Positions 35,982-48,062 of a stretch of DNA of 64,000 nt are shown piece by piece. Where the stretch lies: assembly GCF_030445035.2 (NCBI RefSeq), contig NC_080682.1, forward strand, positions 29,494,770-29,558,769, given 5' to 3'. Every line of letters starts with the position of its first letter. The stretch's first letter is position 1. Origin of the DNA: Dasypus novemcinctus. Lineage: Eukaryota > Chordata > Mammalia > Cingulata > Dasypodidae. The notes under the pieces are model-generated. The model had not been told where the DNA came from. It searched no databases and saw only the letters and a list, made by a program, of their open reading frames with translations. A program made the translations under genes and the position numbers.

Positions 35982-36929
35982 CTAAATTTTCTGGGGTAAT
36001 AATTTTTTCAGTGCTGCAATCACATCCTTGTTCCTAAGGCTGTATATGATGGGATTCAACAGTGGAGTCACAAAGATGTAGAAAAGAGAGAACATTTTGT
36101 CACTTCCTGAAGAATGATTTGACTTGGGCCTCAAATATGTGATAATAACAGGACCAAAGAATAAAACCACAACTATGAGGTGGGAAGAACAGGTAGAGAA
36201 AGCTTTGAACTGACTTGTGGTTGATGGCAACTTTAAGATGGTGGAGATGATTTTAATATAAGAATAAAGTATCAGTAGGCAAGGAATCATGCCAAATAAT
36301 ACATCAACAATATAGACAGGTATCTCATTAAGGGAAGTGTCACCACAGGCCAACTTAATCAATGGGGGAATATCACAGAAGAAATGACTGATTTGGTTAG
36401 AACCACAGAAAGGCAGTGAGAAGACATGGTATGTTTGCCCTATCTGAACCGGAATTCCACTGATCCAGGAGCCAACTGCCAGCTGGATACACTTCTTTTG
36501 GTTCATGACTAGAGGATACTGCAGAGGGTTACAAATGGCCACGTAGCGGTCGTAGGCCATCACAGTCAGGAAAAAACATTCAGTGACACCCAGCATAAGG
36601 AAGAAGTACATTTGTGCTGCACAGCCCACCAAAGAAATACTTCTATCCTGAGTCCAAAGGTTCGCCAGGATCTTGGGAACAGTGACTGACACATAACAGA
36701 TTTCCAATGACGAAAAATTTGCAAGAAAAAAATACATGGGTGTCTCAAGAGCAGACTCTATCCTTGTAATTATTATGATAAGACCATTTCCTATTATGAC
36801 AAATGTGTAGATGAGAAAGAAAATTCCAAATAGGAACCCTTGGAGGTTTGGAAGGTCAGAAAATCCCAGGAGAACAAATCCCATCACTGAAGAGAAATTG
36901 CCTTCTGCTCTTTGCTCTTTATATATCAT
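35982..36929 (-). CDS. Olfactory receptor, OR10AG-like, intact coding exon
   Basis: A seven-transmembrane odorant receptor, expected in olfactory sensory neuron cilia and coupling to Golf. The 315-aa frame has every family landmark: N-glycosylation site NFS (11-13), GN in TM1 (47-48), PMYFFL (64-69), conserved Cys103 and Cys185 for the loop disulfide, MAYDRYVAIC (124-133), SY in TM5 (223-224), KAFSTCSSH (242-250) and PLLNPIIYSLRN (289-300), stop TAG. The frame stays open upstream to 37022, but I chose the ATG at 36929: it precedes the usual OR N terminus, and the minus strand there reads ttatttccacag directly before ATG, a good splice acceptor, so a non-coding 5' exon is likely. Wording such as LLGFSDLPNLQ and HFFCDIPP places it near OR10AG1; the exact subfamily name is inference. 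The pseudogene at 50855 is a relative. Confidence 0.93.
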   Translation of the reverse strand: MIYKEQRAEGNFSSVMGFVLLGFSDLPNLQGFLFGIFFLIYTFVIIGNGLIIIITRIESALETPMYFFLANFSSLEICYVSVTVPKILANLWTQDRSISLVGCAAQMYFFLMLGVTECFFLTVMAYDRYVAICNPLQYPLVMNQKKCIQLAVGSWISGIPVQIGQTYHVFSLPFCGSNQISHFFCDIPPLIKLACGDTSLNEIPVYIVDVLFGMIPCLLILYSYIKIISTILKLPSTTSQFKAFSTCSSHLIVVVLFFGPVIITYLRPKSNHSSGSDKMFSLFYIFVTPLLNPIIYSLRNKDVIAALKKLLPQKI

Positions 36930-36941
36930 CTGTGGAAATAA
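36930..36941 (-). promoter_or_regulatory. Predicted splice acceptor before the OR coding exon
   Basis: On the minus strand the pyrimidine-containing ttatttccacag ends immediately before the ATG. OR genes normally have one or more non-coding 5' exons spliced to a single coding exon. The upstream exon is not identified. Confidence 0.55.
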
Positions 36942-37040
36942 TGAATTCAGGATGTAAAAGTCATGTGCTTGAGTTGTAGTTTTCTTTACTGTAAAAATAT
37001 ACACCATGCTTTCAAAAATCATAGTTCACATGAACTATAA

Positions 37041-37081
37041 AACATCTATAATATACATAACCTATTTTTAAATATATTTTT
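37041..37081. repeat. 41-bp exact repeat, copy 1
   Basis: The 41 bases starting aacatctataatatacataa recur without a mismatch at 39045-39085. This copy lies just upstream of the OR coding exon (on the gene's strand) and next to L1 3' ends. Confidence 0.9.
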
Positions 37082-37325
37082 TATGACAGAGGTTGTAAAC
37101 TTACAAAATAATCATGCACATGTGCAGAATTCCCAAACAACATCCCTCCATCAGCACACCACAATGTGGTGTGTCATTTGTTACAGATGTGAGATCTTAT
37201 ATATGTTTGTTTGAAGTTATATATGTTTGGTTTGTAAGTTCACAACTATTATACACTTATTGTTTATGCATATTTATGTATGAGTGATATATTTCAATAA
37301 ACCTAAAAATATATTTAAAAATATA
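37071..37325. mobile_element. Two L1 3' ends head to head
   Basis: The part at 37071-37185 is antisense L1 3' UTR (ttttatgacagaggttgtaa and caccacaatgtggtg, matching 6590-6700 reversed). The part at 37200-37320 is a sense L1 tail (gtttgtaagttcacaactat ... tatttcaataaa), as at 46540-46620. The opposing orientation suggests either two insertions or a twin-primed one. Confidence 0.65.
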
Positions 37326-38530
37326 TATATAACTTAGATGTTCTATAAAAACTTCTGAAATTGATTTTAAACTGTGGCTAAAAAGAGCATTCTTTCACTC
37401 AGAATCATCCCTAAAAATATATCCCTACCTGAAATTAGGTGTGCTGAGGGATGGCTATATTTTTCCTTAATCTGATTAAGATGCATAATGTGCATTGTTA
37501 TTCCATTTTAATAAGAATATCAGAACTGGTTTAAAGGTATACTAATAAAAATACAATTAAAATAATAAAATAATAATTATTGTAAATGCATTGACAATTT
37601 TGGTTGGAAGTTCTTTTCCCTCAATTTTCCTTTTTCATGATATGTCTTTGAAAATGATTGTATTTATTCTCAATAATTGTAAGAGATACCATTTGTTCAA
37701 TGAATAAACTAGAAAAGTTGACCATACTGGGTGATTTCTGTGGATTCTTGCACTCTAGTATTTTTTATAGTGATTTAATTTTAATAGAAAGAAATCATAA
37801 AGAATTGACCAACAGAGTAAAGATATTAGTCCAATTTTCATATTGGTATTGCATGCGGATGCTAATTCCTGATATCAGCCATGTTTTTCATCATGATTTA
37901 GAGTCAAAGAGAGAAAATTTAAAAGTTTGTTGTTCAAGCAGATTCTGTAACCAAATCCAGGCTATCCTTCCAAATCTGTTCATATATTCATATTGCTTTG
38001 AATATCTTCCCTCTTTTACAAAGTGCTTTATGAGCTTGCACTTAAGTTCCAGTTTCTAATTCAGGATCTTCCAGATGATCCAAATCTTTCCTGATTGCTC
38101 CTGTTTTCCAAAAACACTTTTGATTCTCTTTATTAAGTGCTATTAATTTAAGAACAATTCATTTCATAAATTTTTCTCTGTCTCTCACTCTTTCCCTCCC
38201 TTTCTTTCTTGCTCCTGAAATGTATCTTAAATAACTCTTTCTGTGATTCTGTGATACCAACAGCACACAGTTCATTTTCTTAAGTGCTTAAATATATGAC
38301 ATTTATTCAAACTGATGGTCTCCATTGTGCAATACCTAAGATATTGAAAGAGGACACTCCCTCATATTCCAGTGTCTGAATATTGTATTAAGCACTAAAG
38401 TTGGTTGTAGCCTCTTGAACACAAGTTTACGTGGAGGATGAGAAGAAGGAATTTGAAATTTAGGCAAGAGCTTGCAAATTCTTAGAAAATATATTGAAGC
38501 TTGGAAATTAGTGATCATCTGTGACAATTT
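37326..38530. other. AT-rich intergenic DNA
   Basis: A 133-codon open frame at 37658-38059 has no family resemblance, is cysteine- and serine-rich without recognisable motifs, and reads as AT-rich chance coding. No repeat was identified. Confidence 0.5.
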
Positions 38531-38535
38531 CCACA

Positions 38536-38760
38536 CTAAGGGGTATTCACAAAAACTGTCTTATTTAATCTTCACAGAGATACTGTGAGGCAATTCTTTC
38601 ACTGTAATGAATCATGGTCTTGAATTTGTTCTATGAATCATTCACGAACACAGAGCAATACATGACTTACTGAGATTTGAATTCAGGCCTATCTGTATCA
38701 AAATCCAAATTACTTTGCTATAACAAGTAATACCAAGAGATTGTAATATAAAATATTTGT
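38536..38760 (-). repeat. MIR, antisense
   Basis: Contains cttatttaatcttcacagag and tgtgaggca (antisense MIR 3' part), a diverged core, and gagatttgaattcaggccta (antisense of the tRNA-related B-box side). The order is the one expected. Confidence 0.75.
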
Positions 38761-39044
38761 TTTGTTTCTTACTTGAATATTTAATGGATATACTTACTCA
38801 GTAAATGTTTCTTTATTGAAGGGCTAACAATTCCCTTTATTTACTAACATGTACTATATGGTCATTCATTGTTTAGTGTGAGGATATGGTATTCTTATTT
38901 TTGTGTTTTGTGTTTGTCTCTCTGTCTCAATGACAGAGACTTCTCTTTTCTTATTCAACAATGTTCCAACATATATTTTGGGAAAAATAGAACAAAGTAA
39001 AATTTTAAAATAATTGGACAACAAATTAGAAATTGTTAATCTAT

Positions 39045-39085
39045 AACATCTATAATATACATAACCTATTTTTAAATATATTTTT
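39045..39085. repeat. 41-bp exact repeat, copy 2
   Basis: Identical to 37041-37081, in the same orientation and 2.0 kb away. It is not flanked by the L1 sequences seen next to copy 1. Confidence 0.9.
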
Positions 39086-39718
39086 AATAATTTGAATGGG
39101 ATTTGTGGCAAAATCTGAATGAGAATTAATAATAAAATTATTCAAAATTTCCCATATATATTATTAATATAAATGAGATATTGCATGATAAAGCCTTTAG
39201 AAAAGTTGGAAGTAGAATAATTAAGCAATTGTTATGCAATTTCTAATTTTCATCTTAAATATTCTTTTAACATAAAATCTTTTCAAAACCTTAGAATCAA
39301 AAGTATTTACCCTATTACTTTGGGAACTATTCTGTTTCTTCCAATTATGCTAGTCATGAACAACTCTATTAATATATTAAAGTATTTTTTTATTGATCAG
39401 ACATTGTGATGGAGTCACAATATTCCTCAAATTTTATTTACTCAGGAAAAAAACTGAGTTGAAGAGTAACTGTACAGATTCAACAGTCTTGGATTACAAA
39501 TTTTATTCTAATTATGCTATGTATTTCAGACTGATTAACATATTTCATATTTCATATTTAAGTTCTTAGAAGTCTCCAAAGAAATCACAATGCTCTCCTA
39601 GTGGCATCATACATTGTATCTGCCATCACCTTATCCTATTATTTAAACTCAAACAACAATTAGGCAATTAAACTTAAAGCATAGAAAAAAGTCCATGGAA
39701 TGGAAATCAAGCAACAAT

Positions 39719-39795
39719 GAAGGAAGGAAGGAGGGAAGGAAGGATGGATGGAAGGGAGGGAGGGAGGGAAGGAACGAAAAAGAAGGGAAGAGAGA
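39719..39795. repeat. (GGAA)n-rich microsatellite
   Basis: A purine-only tract built of GGAA, GGGA and GGAT units on the plus strand. Confidence 0.9.
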
Positions 39796-41399
39796 TGGAG
39801 GAATAACAGAGGCACAGCCCAAATATTCTTCTCCATATTTTCATAAAACCAAAATACTCATCATAATATTTAGGAAATGATGAATGTTTTCCAATGCTTT
39901 AAATCCACTAAATCTGTACCTAATATTGGAATGAGATGTTTACCATGGGTATAATTCAATCGCATGCATTTGCCCTTTTTGATACATAGAGGAGAGCAAA
40001 AATTTGCAGCTTCATTATTCTAAAACAAATACTTCTCACAGAATTTTTTCTCAGAAGTCCTTTAAGAGAAGGATAAATGGAGTCCTGATGCTTTTGTTCC
40101 TTTAATTGAAGCTCTTTTATTACCCTTTATTTTCCTCAATAATATAAAATTACTCTATTTGATTTAGCTAATGAATTTATGAACTCTAAATCCATTTGGT
40201 GGAAGACATTGTTAGTTAGTTAGGTTAGTAAATTTGCAGTAATTTTAATCAGTAAAATACAATGTGAAAGTGTGAAACAACATATACTTTTAAATATATT
40301 TTCTAGAAGTTTCAGAATACTTTTCAAAAACGGATACCTGCAAAAATGGTGATTCCCATCATTGATGGTAGAGTGCAAAGAAAAACATCCATAATGCATT
40401 TTATCTTAGAAAAAAATGTTCAAAACTGTCCAATAATTTTAATACATTTTATTATATTATAACAATACACTTCAAAATAGTATTCAAAATGTTATTAAGC
40501 CATTTTTCTCACTAAATTTTTAGCAGAAAAACAGGAAGATATAATTGCTGCCTGAAAATGTAGTTTAAACTTATCAATTAATTCATGTCTTTTCATAATA
40601 TTCTGTAAATATTTGGGTTTTCTGATTTTTTATACTTAAGATATAATAAACTAGGAAGACCCACCTAAAGTGGATCTTAGTTTAAAAAAATACAGTGCTC
40701 ACCTTTATGAATAGAGATGAAATTATTTCTTTCTCAGATACAGAGAGTTTTAAGTGATGTTCTAAGGAAATTAAGTTTTAAATCATTTGAAATTCAGGAG
40801 GTGCAAAATGACTAATCCCCTTCTAAAATAATTATTCTTTCATAGCATACAGTGATCTTTAAGTGGAAAAATATTTATTTCTTTCCAGGGGGAATTTATA
40901 TCTCCCATGTCACTTTTTAATTCATCTAACCCATTATGCTTGCCTTTGAAATATTTTGGAAAGCAAACAAAAATATCAGGGGCCATAACTTTCCTTTTAA
41001 ATTGTGTCTTACTTTACCATTCTTTCAGGTGCATGGAATCTTTTGGGTTTGTTTTTGTTGTTGTTGTTTTTTTCTTTTTCAGCTGTCTGCAATAATTACA
41101 TTTGTCTTACTACTTTTTCTCTAGGGACTTTATTGGCCTATCAATTTTCGGAGTCAGTTCAGGATAGATGACACATTGAGTAGAGAGTCAAAGGAGTTAC
41201 AGGCCATCTCTTGATCTTTATAAAGCTGCCTAGCATTACTTATTTATAGGTAACAGGTAGAGAAAAGGTTCAAAACCAGTAGAATTTATACATTTAAAAA
41301 GCTTGTGAAAGGAAGTATGAGAACAAGTACATCAGAGAATTGTGAACTAAAACTGAAGTGTTATAAAATGGCTAATTAGAGAATTAAAGAATTGATTTG

Positions 41400-42055
41400 G
41401 ATGGTCAACAGAAGTATGGTTTTTCCTTTTCAATCATGTAAAATTTCAAATATATGCAAAATGGAGAGATAATGTAGGCAATCCCCTTGTATCAATCAAA
41501 ATATAATCATGCTACTATGATTTCTTATGTTAAATAGAACTGGGATAAATTACAATTTATAATTATGTATAAATCCTTTTCATATTTGTTGGGTTTAATC
41601 ATAATATTTCAATGAGATTTTGTCTATGTTCAATGATATTAACCTGTAGTTTTCTATGCTTGTCATGTCTTGTCTGTATTTGGTTGTAGAATAGCAATGG
41701 TCTCATAGAATGACTTGTGGTGTTTTTACCTTTCCTCTGCTTGGGGAGAAGAGTTTGTGAGGATTTTTGGTATTTTTAAAAAAATATTTGGTAGAATTCC
41801 ACCATTGAAGTCATCTAGATTTTGGCAACATTTTGTGTGAGGGGATTTTTAATTACAAAGTCAATTACCTTACTTGTTATAGGTCTATAAAGGTATTCTG
41901 TTTTCTGCATCTCTTTGAGTAACTTTGGTATGTCCAGCAAGGTGTTTATCTGTCTAAGCTCTCTAATCAGTTGTGTATATATTCCATTATACATGGGATG
42001 CCAGTGCTCAAACACTAAGTGACACCCTATCCCCAATCAGTTGTTTTAAAGTTGT
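41400..42055 (-). mobile_element. Old L1 ORF2 fragment, antisense
   Basis: Antisense ORF2 words around 41690-41830 (agaatagcaatggtctcata and ttccaccattgaagtcatct) are typical of the RT region. Frames are broken. It ends where block B begins. Confidence 0.65.
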
Positions 42056-42064
42056 TCCTGCCAT

Positions 42065-43300
42065 TCTTTTATAATAATCTTTATTTCTGTAAGGTTGGTC
42101 AAAATGTACACAAAAAGAGAGGTTTCAATTACTGGTTTTAAATTACTATTTTTCACATTTGCCTTAAAATCTTTCGCAAGGGAAATATACATAGTGCAAT
42201 TGTATTTTATGATTACCTATGCAATTATATTTACAGGCTCTATTGCTTTCTTTTTAATTTGAGTTATTTTCTTGTATTAAGCTCTTTCAACATAAAGGAT
42301 TTTGTCTAGAATTTCTCCTGAAGTGAGATTTCTAGCAACAAGGAATCTCAAAAATTATTGAACTAAGAATGTCTTTATTTAGCCTTTATTTTTGAGTGAT
42401 AGTGATTTTGGGAATATATAACTCTTGCTCGACAGATTTTTATTTATTTTTCAGTAATTTGAGTATGATATCCTACAGCTTTTTGTACTCCATTCTTTCT
42501 GATGAGAATGTAGTCATATTTTTCTTGTTTGGAATTTTTTTTATATTTGTCTTTGTCATCCAAGAGTGAAAAATGATGGGTCTATGTGTAACCTCTTGTT
42601 ATGGGTAGCTTCATGTTTTTTTATAAAATATGTTAAATTTTAGTGATTTTTATCTTCAAATATGTTTTCTGTCCCTTTCTCTATCTTCATTTTTCTGGGA
42701 CTCTCAAAACATTTATTTAAATGAACTCTATGGTATTCCACAGGTATTTGAGACTTTTTAATTTTATTTTTCATTCTTGTTTCTTTGTATTCTTAAAATC
42801 ATATGATCTCAACAGATCTATCTTCTAGTTTGCTAGTTCTTTCTTCTGCCACATCTAACCTGCTGTTGAGCACCTATAGAGAAATTTTCATTTCTTATTG
42901 TATTTTTTATATCTGGGATTACCATTTACCTCTTCTAAAATAATGTCTACGTATTTATGGCTTTTTCTATTTAATGCATCATTTTAGTCATTATTTCTTA
43001 AAATTCTTTACACAGGGTTTCCTTTGTTTCTTTGGGAGTATTTAAAACAGTGGCTTTTAATGATTTATCTTTTAAGTCCAACATCTGCTTCCCTCAGACA
43101 CAGTTTCTATAGACTGTTTTGTTTTGCTACTCGTGTTTATGTGTCATAGTTTCCTGGTTAGTTGCACGCCTCAACATTTTTGTTAGAAATGAATATTTTA
43201 GGTAATATATTGTGGAAACTCTGGATTTTAATTCCTTCTCTGGTTGGTTTTTGTTGCTATTTGTATGCTTGTTCAGTGACTTGCTCTGACTAGTTCTATG
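42065..43300 (-). mobile_element. Old L1 ORF1/5' region, antisense (block B)
   Basis: Counterpart of 196-1450, with the same diverged antisense L1 text. It contains cctcttgttatgggtagctt where A has tttcctgttatgtgtagctt. Confidence 0.5.
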
Positions 43301-44659
43301 TAGTTCTGATTTTTTTTTTTACTATCTGGAACCACTTATGTACCTGCCCAGTTATTTATTTTTAAGTGGTAAGTACTAAAGATGATATTTGAATCAACAT
43401 AGCATACTGATCAACCAGTGACTTACCATATGTATTTAAACACCTTGAAACCAATTATACTTCTACTTTTTGTGATGAATGTGTATATAACTCGGGGAAG
43501 GTATTCAATATATACTCTCCAGAATTTTATTTTCTGCATTCAAAGTTACATTCAAACAAGGGCAAATGACTTGCTGGCACTCTTCTTAGTACCTCCTGAA
43601 TGTATATATAGCCTTGTGAATGTGCAGAATGTCTCAGACACTAAGGGCAAGAGGGCTCTTATCAATGCATTATTTAACTTTCTTTTTCCCCAGGACAGAA
43701 CTGTCCATTAAATTTCTCTCTGCTGTCTTGCAAACCTTAGAGAGACTTTACACTACTTGTAATATGGGTCTTTCCTGATTCTTTGCCACTGACAGTTCTA
43801 ATGTTTTTCACTATGTCCTAAGCCATGGAATTCCCCATACTTTGCAAAAAATAAGTGTGCTTTCTCCAACAGCGGCAAGAGAAATGCCAGTCCCCTTGTA
43901 CTGTACTGTGATAGGTCTTCTTCTCCATGGAGCTGAATAGCATATGGGAGTATACTCAGGCTAAAATGCAAATGGACCCTTCTGTTCTTATTGAAAGACT
44001 TTATTTTCATAAGTAAACATTTTGAAACATTTTGGTCAATTTCCATATGTTTTGTCATTGTAGTTGACAATTTTGTTCAGTTTTATCATTTCTGAGCTGC
44101 TCATCCAGCCATTCCAAAAGTCTTTGCAATAGATTTTTGACAAATGTGCAGACGTTTTTCAGTTCAAAATTGTGGTACATTGAATTCTGTACCCAAGAAA
44201 AAAAGATATGTTCTTAATTTTAATCATGTTCCCAAAGGTGAACTCATTTGTAATTAGTACTTTTTGAAGATATTATTTTCAGTTACTGTGTGGCCAACTG
44301 AACTAGGATGGGTTTTTGCTACTACTATAGGTCTTAGAAGGAAAAAAGCCCAGGATAATCCAGAGGTCAGAAGTCAGTGGAACCCAGAAAGAAAAGAGAA
44401 GACATCACATGATCACATGATAGACATCACATGATCACATGATAAAAGACACAGACACAAATCAAGAAATCCAAGGATTGCCCACATCCAGAGCCAGAAT
44501 GTTACAAATCTGGGGAGAAAGCATTTCCTGGTGCCTTGATTTTGGACTTCTCCAGGCTTCAATGCCATGAGCCAATTCCCAATGTTTAAGACAATCCTTT
44601 GCATGTCATAGCAGCCAGGAAACTAAGACTAAAAGTATTGTATCTTTAACATATAGTGC

Positions 44660-45050
44660 TGAACAATTGGACATCCACATGGAAAAATTTTAACTAAACC
44701 TAAAACTCATGTTTTATAAATCATTAAATCAAAATGGATCACAGATCTAAATATGTAATGTGAAACTATAAACACATAGAAGAAAACACAGGAGAAATCT
44801 TTGTAAATGGGTTAAACAATGAATTCTTAGATATGCTATTAAAGCACAAGCCACAAAAGAAGATAGTGATAAGCTGGATTTATCAAAATGAAATATTTTG
44901 CTCTGAAAAAATCATTGTTAATAGAATGCAAAATCAGGATACAGACTGGCTGAAATATGTTCACATCATACATCCAACTAGTAAATGTATGTAGAAATGG
45001 ACAAAAGACTTGAATGAATATTCCATTAAATGTGTTGTACAAAAGGCAAA
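44660..45050 (+). mobile_element. Old L1 ORF2 fragment, uninterrupted (block B)
   Basis: Matches 2800-2990 joined directly to 7143-7370. It reads continuously through ccacaaaagaagatagtgat near 44853-44872, where block A has the 4.1-kb L1 and its duplicated AAAAGAAGAT. Confidence 0.8.
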
Positions 45051-45868
45051 TACTCACATGATAAATTCCTCACCATACATTATTAAAATGAATAATAAAA
45101 ACAAAATGAAATGGTGTTTAAAAAATGAAATGGTGTTTTAATGACTAAAATATTTATAAATCACAAAATAAAAGAAATAAAAATTGGTGAAAAGTAATAG
45201 AATCACTGCGTGGTGATAGCTTTGACTGTATGACCATTTATAACATACATGTCACTCTATGTGTGCATCTTTACACATACATCAATTTACTTCTAATTCT
45301 TATAGACTATAAATATTTTCCTTTATTGTCTTTTGTGATTGCATGTCTATGCATTTGGGGAGGTAGTAGGTTATGGAAACAATTTTATAGTTTTATAATC
45401 TCGAGAATAAGGGAAATACAAGTAACCTGATAGAGATACTTGACTCTAAACTGGTTGCAGTAACTCCTTGGGATTTTCAAGACTTGAGCATTCAGGACTG
45501 TTCTGTGCCAGAAAAGAATTGTACAAATGCATGTTAAGTTGCCAGAAAGGTCCTAATGTTAGTTTTCCACTGATCAGGCTCTGTTAAAACATAGGCCTAA
45601 TTTACCAGGCCTTATAAGGTATACCTGGAACAATATACCATAACTATATTAGTCAATATGTGATTGAATCTCTATTGCCAAGAGTCACATAAAACATGTT
45701 TAAAATTAACAGCAAGAGTTAAAGAAAGAGTGAGACTATACATTAGGAGTAGTATGGTCAAATAAGTTTTTGATTGTTCAAACACTTTGAGTGACAGGAA
45801 GAAAGGTTTAGTTCAATTAGAAATTAATATGGAAATGGAGCTGATCCCCAAGGCAGAGAATCTTTCTT

Positions 45869-46062
45869 GGGAGAGTGTAAACTACAATGTAAACCACTAC
45901 CCATGTGGTGCAGCAGTGCTTCAAAATGTATTCACCAAATTCAATGAATGTGCCACGATGATGAAAGAGGTTGTTGATGAGGGAAGGGTGGGGTGAGGGG
46001 GATGAGGGCTATGTGGGGACCTCATATTTTTTGAATGTAACATTAAAAAAACAAAGACAAAA
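45869..46062 (+). mobile_element. 5'-truncated L1 3' UTR end
   Basis: Last ~190 bp of the long L1 3' UTR: gtggtgcagcagtgcttcaa, a G-rich tract 45985-46008, then tgaatgtaacattaaaaaaa and an A-rich tail. Absent from block A at the aligned site near 10275. Confidence 0.85.
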
Positions 46063-46153
46063 AGAGAGCATATTTGTTTTTTAAATATATTAAATGATAA
46101 AAATATAATAATAATAGAATAGGTTGGGGGAAAACACTGGTTAGTAGTAATAT

Positions 46154-46425
46154 TTTTATATATTTTATTTCTTTCATTCCCCTTGTGGCTTTTTTTTTTT
46201 TTTTTTTTCTGTCTGCTCTCTGTGTCCATTCACTGCATGTTCTTCTACTTCCACTTGTCTGCCTTTGTTAGGTCATCTTGCTGCACCAGTTCTCCACGTG
46301 GAGTGCGCTTGCCAGCTCTCGGTGCGGCACGGGCTAGCTTGCTTTCCCAGGAGTCCCTGGGACATGAACCCAGGGCCTCCCACATGGTAAACAGGAGCCC
46401 AATCGATTGAGCCACAGCTGCATCC
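46154..46425 (-). mobile_element. DAS-type SINE variant in an L1 tail
   Basis: Antisense SINE with a pure T run (46190-46209), body words shared with the 390-bp copies (ctctctgtgtccattcactg), and a different head: on the minus strand it starts ggatgcagctgtggctcaat. The 16-bp TGGTTAGTAGTAATAT at 46138-46153 recurs exactly at 46426-46441, a perfect target-site duplication. Confidence 0.92.
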
Positions 46426-46639
46426 TGGTTAGTAGTAATATGTTGACAATGCTCTTTAATCATTAGTTAAAAAGGTTTAACAAGAATGCAAGTTATTGGT
46501 GGTAGGGTGAGTTATAAATTCCTTTCTGATATTACATATGTTTGTTTTGTAAGTTCACAACTATTATTATAAACTTATTGTTTATGTGTGTTTATGTATG
46601 AGTTACATACTTCAATAAATTAATAAAAAAACATTGGTT

Positions 46640-47440
46640 CCTTTGAGGGCTAAAGAGACCCATGGGAGTTATGGTCATGGCCGATGGGGTTAACTACCAG
46701 GGCAGATGGCCCCTCTTTGGAAATGGTGTTTATGTGTGATGAATCTGGACTCAGATGGGATCTCCCTTCATAAGACTTTCATGCTAATGTGCTGGAGGTG
46801 CAGTTAATGTTGGGGTTTAAGATATATTTAGGGGATTTGAATCTCTGGACTGACAATGTGATAGCCAGATCCTGAGCCTCAACAGACTCCAGCACCTACA
46901 ATCTGATTTATTGGACTTACCACACTCAGCTAAGATGGAGGTGAAGAAGGACAACCACCACACCATGGAGCCTAGAGTGATTACAACTGAAAATGGGAGG
47001 ATTGCATCCAGCATCCAGGTGGAATCTGAGCCTCCTCTTGACATAAAGGTGCAATGGACACAACCAATCCAGTGTCCACATAGAAGAGGTGGCATTGGAT
47101 TGGGAAAAGTGGACATAATGGACAAAGGGTATGGGGAAAGGCAGGAAGAGATGAGAGGTGGAGGCGTCTTCGGGACATGGAGCTGCCCTGGATGGTGCTT
47201 CAGAGGTAATCACCGGACATTGTAAATCCTCACAGGGCCTACATGATGGAATAGAGGAGAGTATGGGCCATGATGTGAACCAATGTATATGAGGTGCAGA
47301 GGTGCCCAAAGATGTACTTACCAAATCCAATGGATGTGTCATGATGATGGGAACGAGTGTTGTTGGGGGGGGGGAGAGGGGGGGTGGGGGGGTGGGGTTG
47401 AATGGGACCTCACATATATATTTTTAATGTAATATTATTA
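46640..47440 (+). mobile_element. Divergent L1 3' UTR variant
   Basis: Ordered like the long L1 3' UTR (for example atggaggtgaagaagg at 46932 versus agaggtgaagatggtc reversed from 58150) but clearly another subfamily, with its own start near 46640. It ends in a G-rich tract and then A-rich sequence. Confidence 0.65.
47358..47397 (+). repeat. G-rich tract, potential G-quadruplex
   Basis: Several long G runs (up to about 11) in 40 bases on the plus strand, about 50 bp before the L1 A-tail. The same position is G-rich in the other L1 3' ends of the window. Confidence 0.85.
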
Positions 47441-48062
47441 CAAAGTCAATAAAAAATAAAAAAATTAAAAAAATAAAAATAAAAATAAAAAAATAAAAAA
47501 ACAAAAAGAGTATATTTGTTCTTATAGCAGAATATATTTTATAAGAAGATAACATCTGTTTCAATAAAGACATTCTCTAACATTAAAAATTGTTTTTCCT
47601 AACTTTATCTCTGATTTCAACCTCAATCAATAAAGGTATACAAGAAATTTCCCTCAATACAACCAGGTAAATCTGAATTATTTATGTCCAAATATCAAAT
47701 TTATTTTGGCATGTGTCTGTACTTATTTAAGCACCAACAAAAAAACGTTCAATTCCAGGTATTAAAAAAAAATTCTTGATTTAAAAAAATTTCACATATT
47801 GTTTCATATTTGTAATTTTCTGACTTTCTGGATTGTTAGATCAAATGAAAAGAAAATAACAAAGCACTTTGTAATATAATGGGCCAATATATCAAAGATT
47901 AGTACCATTCTCATCATCACCATAAGTGCTAACATTTATCCAGTGATTTTATGTGTTAACAAAGGATTTAAGTTTTATATATGTATGAAGTCTGGGGTAT
48001 CTCATTAAAATAAAATTATACCTAAATAATGAGCATGATACTCTTGTGCATTATTGAATTGA

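Larger units (their letters stand above)
38761..41400. other. AT-rich intergenic DNA
   Basis: No gene is visible. Contents worth noting are the second copy of the 41-bp repeat (39045-39085) and a GGAA-rich microsatellite (39719-39795). Short frames such as that at 40907-41095 run through a GTT-rich low-complexity patch. Confidence 0.5.
46079..47506 (+). mobile_element. Composite L1-derived insertion in block B
   Basis: Flanked by AGAGCATATTTGTT (46065-46078) and AGAGTATATTTGTT (47507-47520), one mismatch. Block A shows the site once (aaagagcactatttgt near 10291). Inside are an L1 3' tail (46115-46640) split by a DAS-SINE, then a second 3' UTR variant (46640-47440), a G-rich tract and a long A-rich tail. 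Confidence 0.75.

Noticed and set aside
36929-37022. N-terminal extension of the OR reading frame to the ATG at 37022
   Set aside because: The extra 31 codons lie upstream of a strong splice acceptor and have no match to OR N termini; the ATG at 36929 gives a normal 315-aa receptor.
37658-38059. 133-codon open frame (+) as a possible gene
   Set aside because: No recognisable domain or family resemblance, no supporting context, and AT-rich non-repetitive surroundings in which such a frame can arise by chance.
39719-39795. Purine repeat as a possible CRISPR-like or regular array
   Set aside because: It is a simple GGAA-type microsatellite with no spacer structure; the organism is a mammal.
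46817-47342. Overlapping frames of 102-138 codons on both strands
   Set aside because: They coincide with another L1 3' UTR variant that has an A-rich tail and target-site duplication; no protein family is recognisable.
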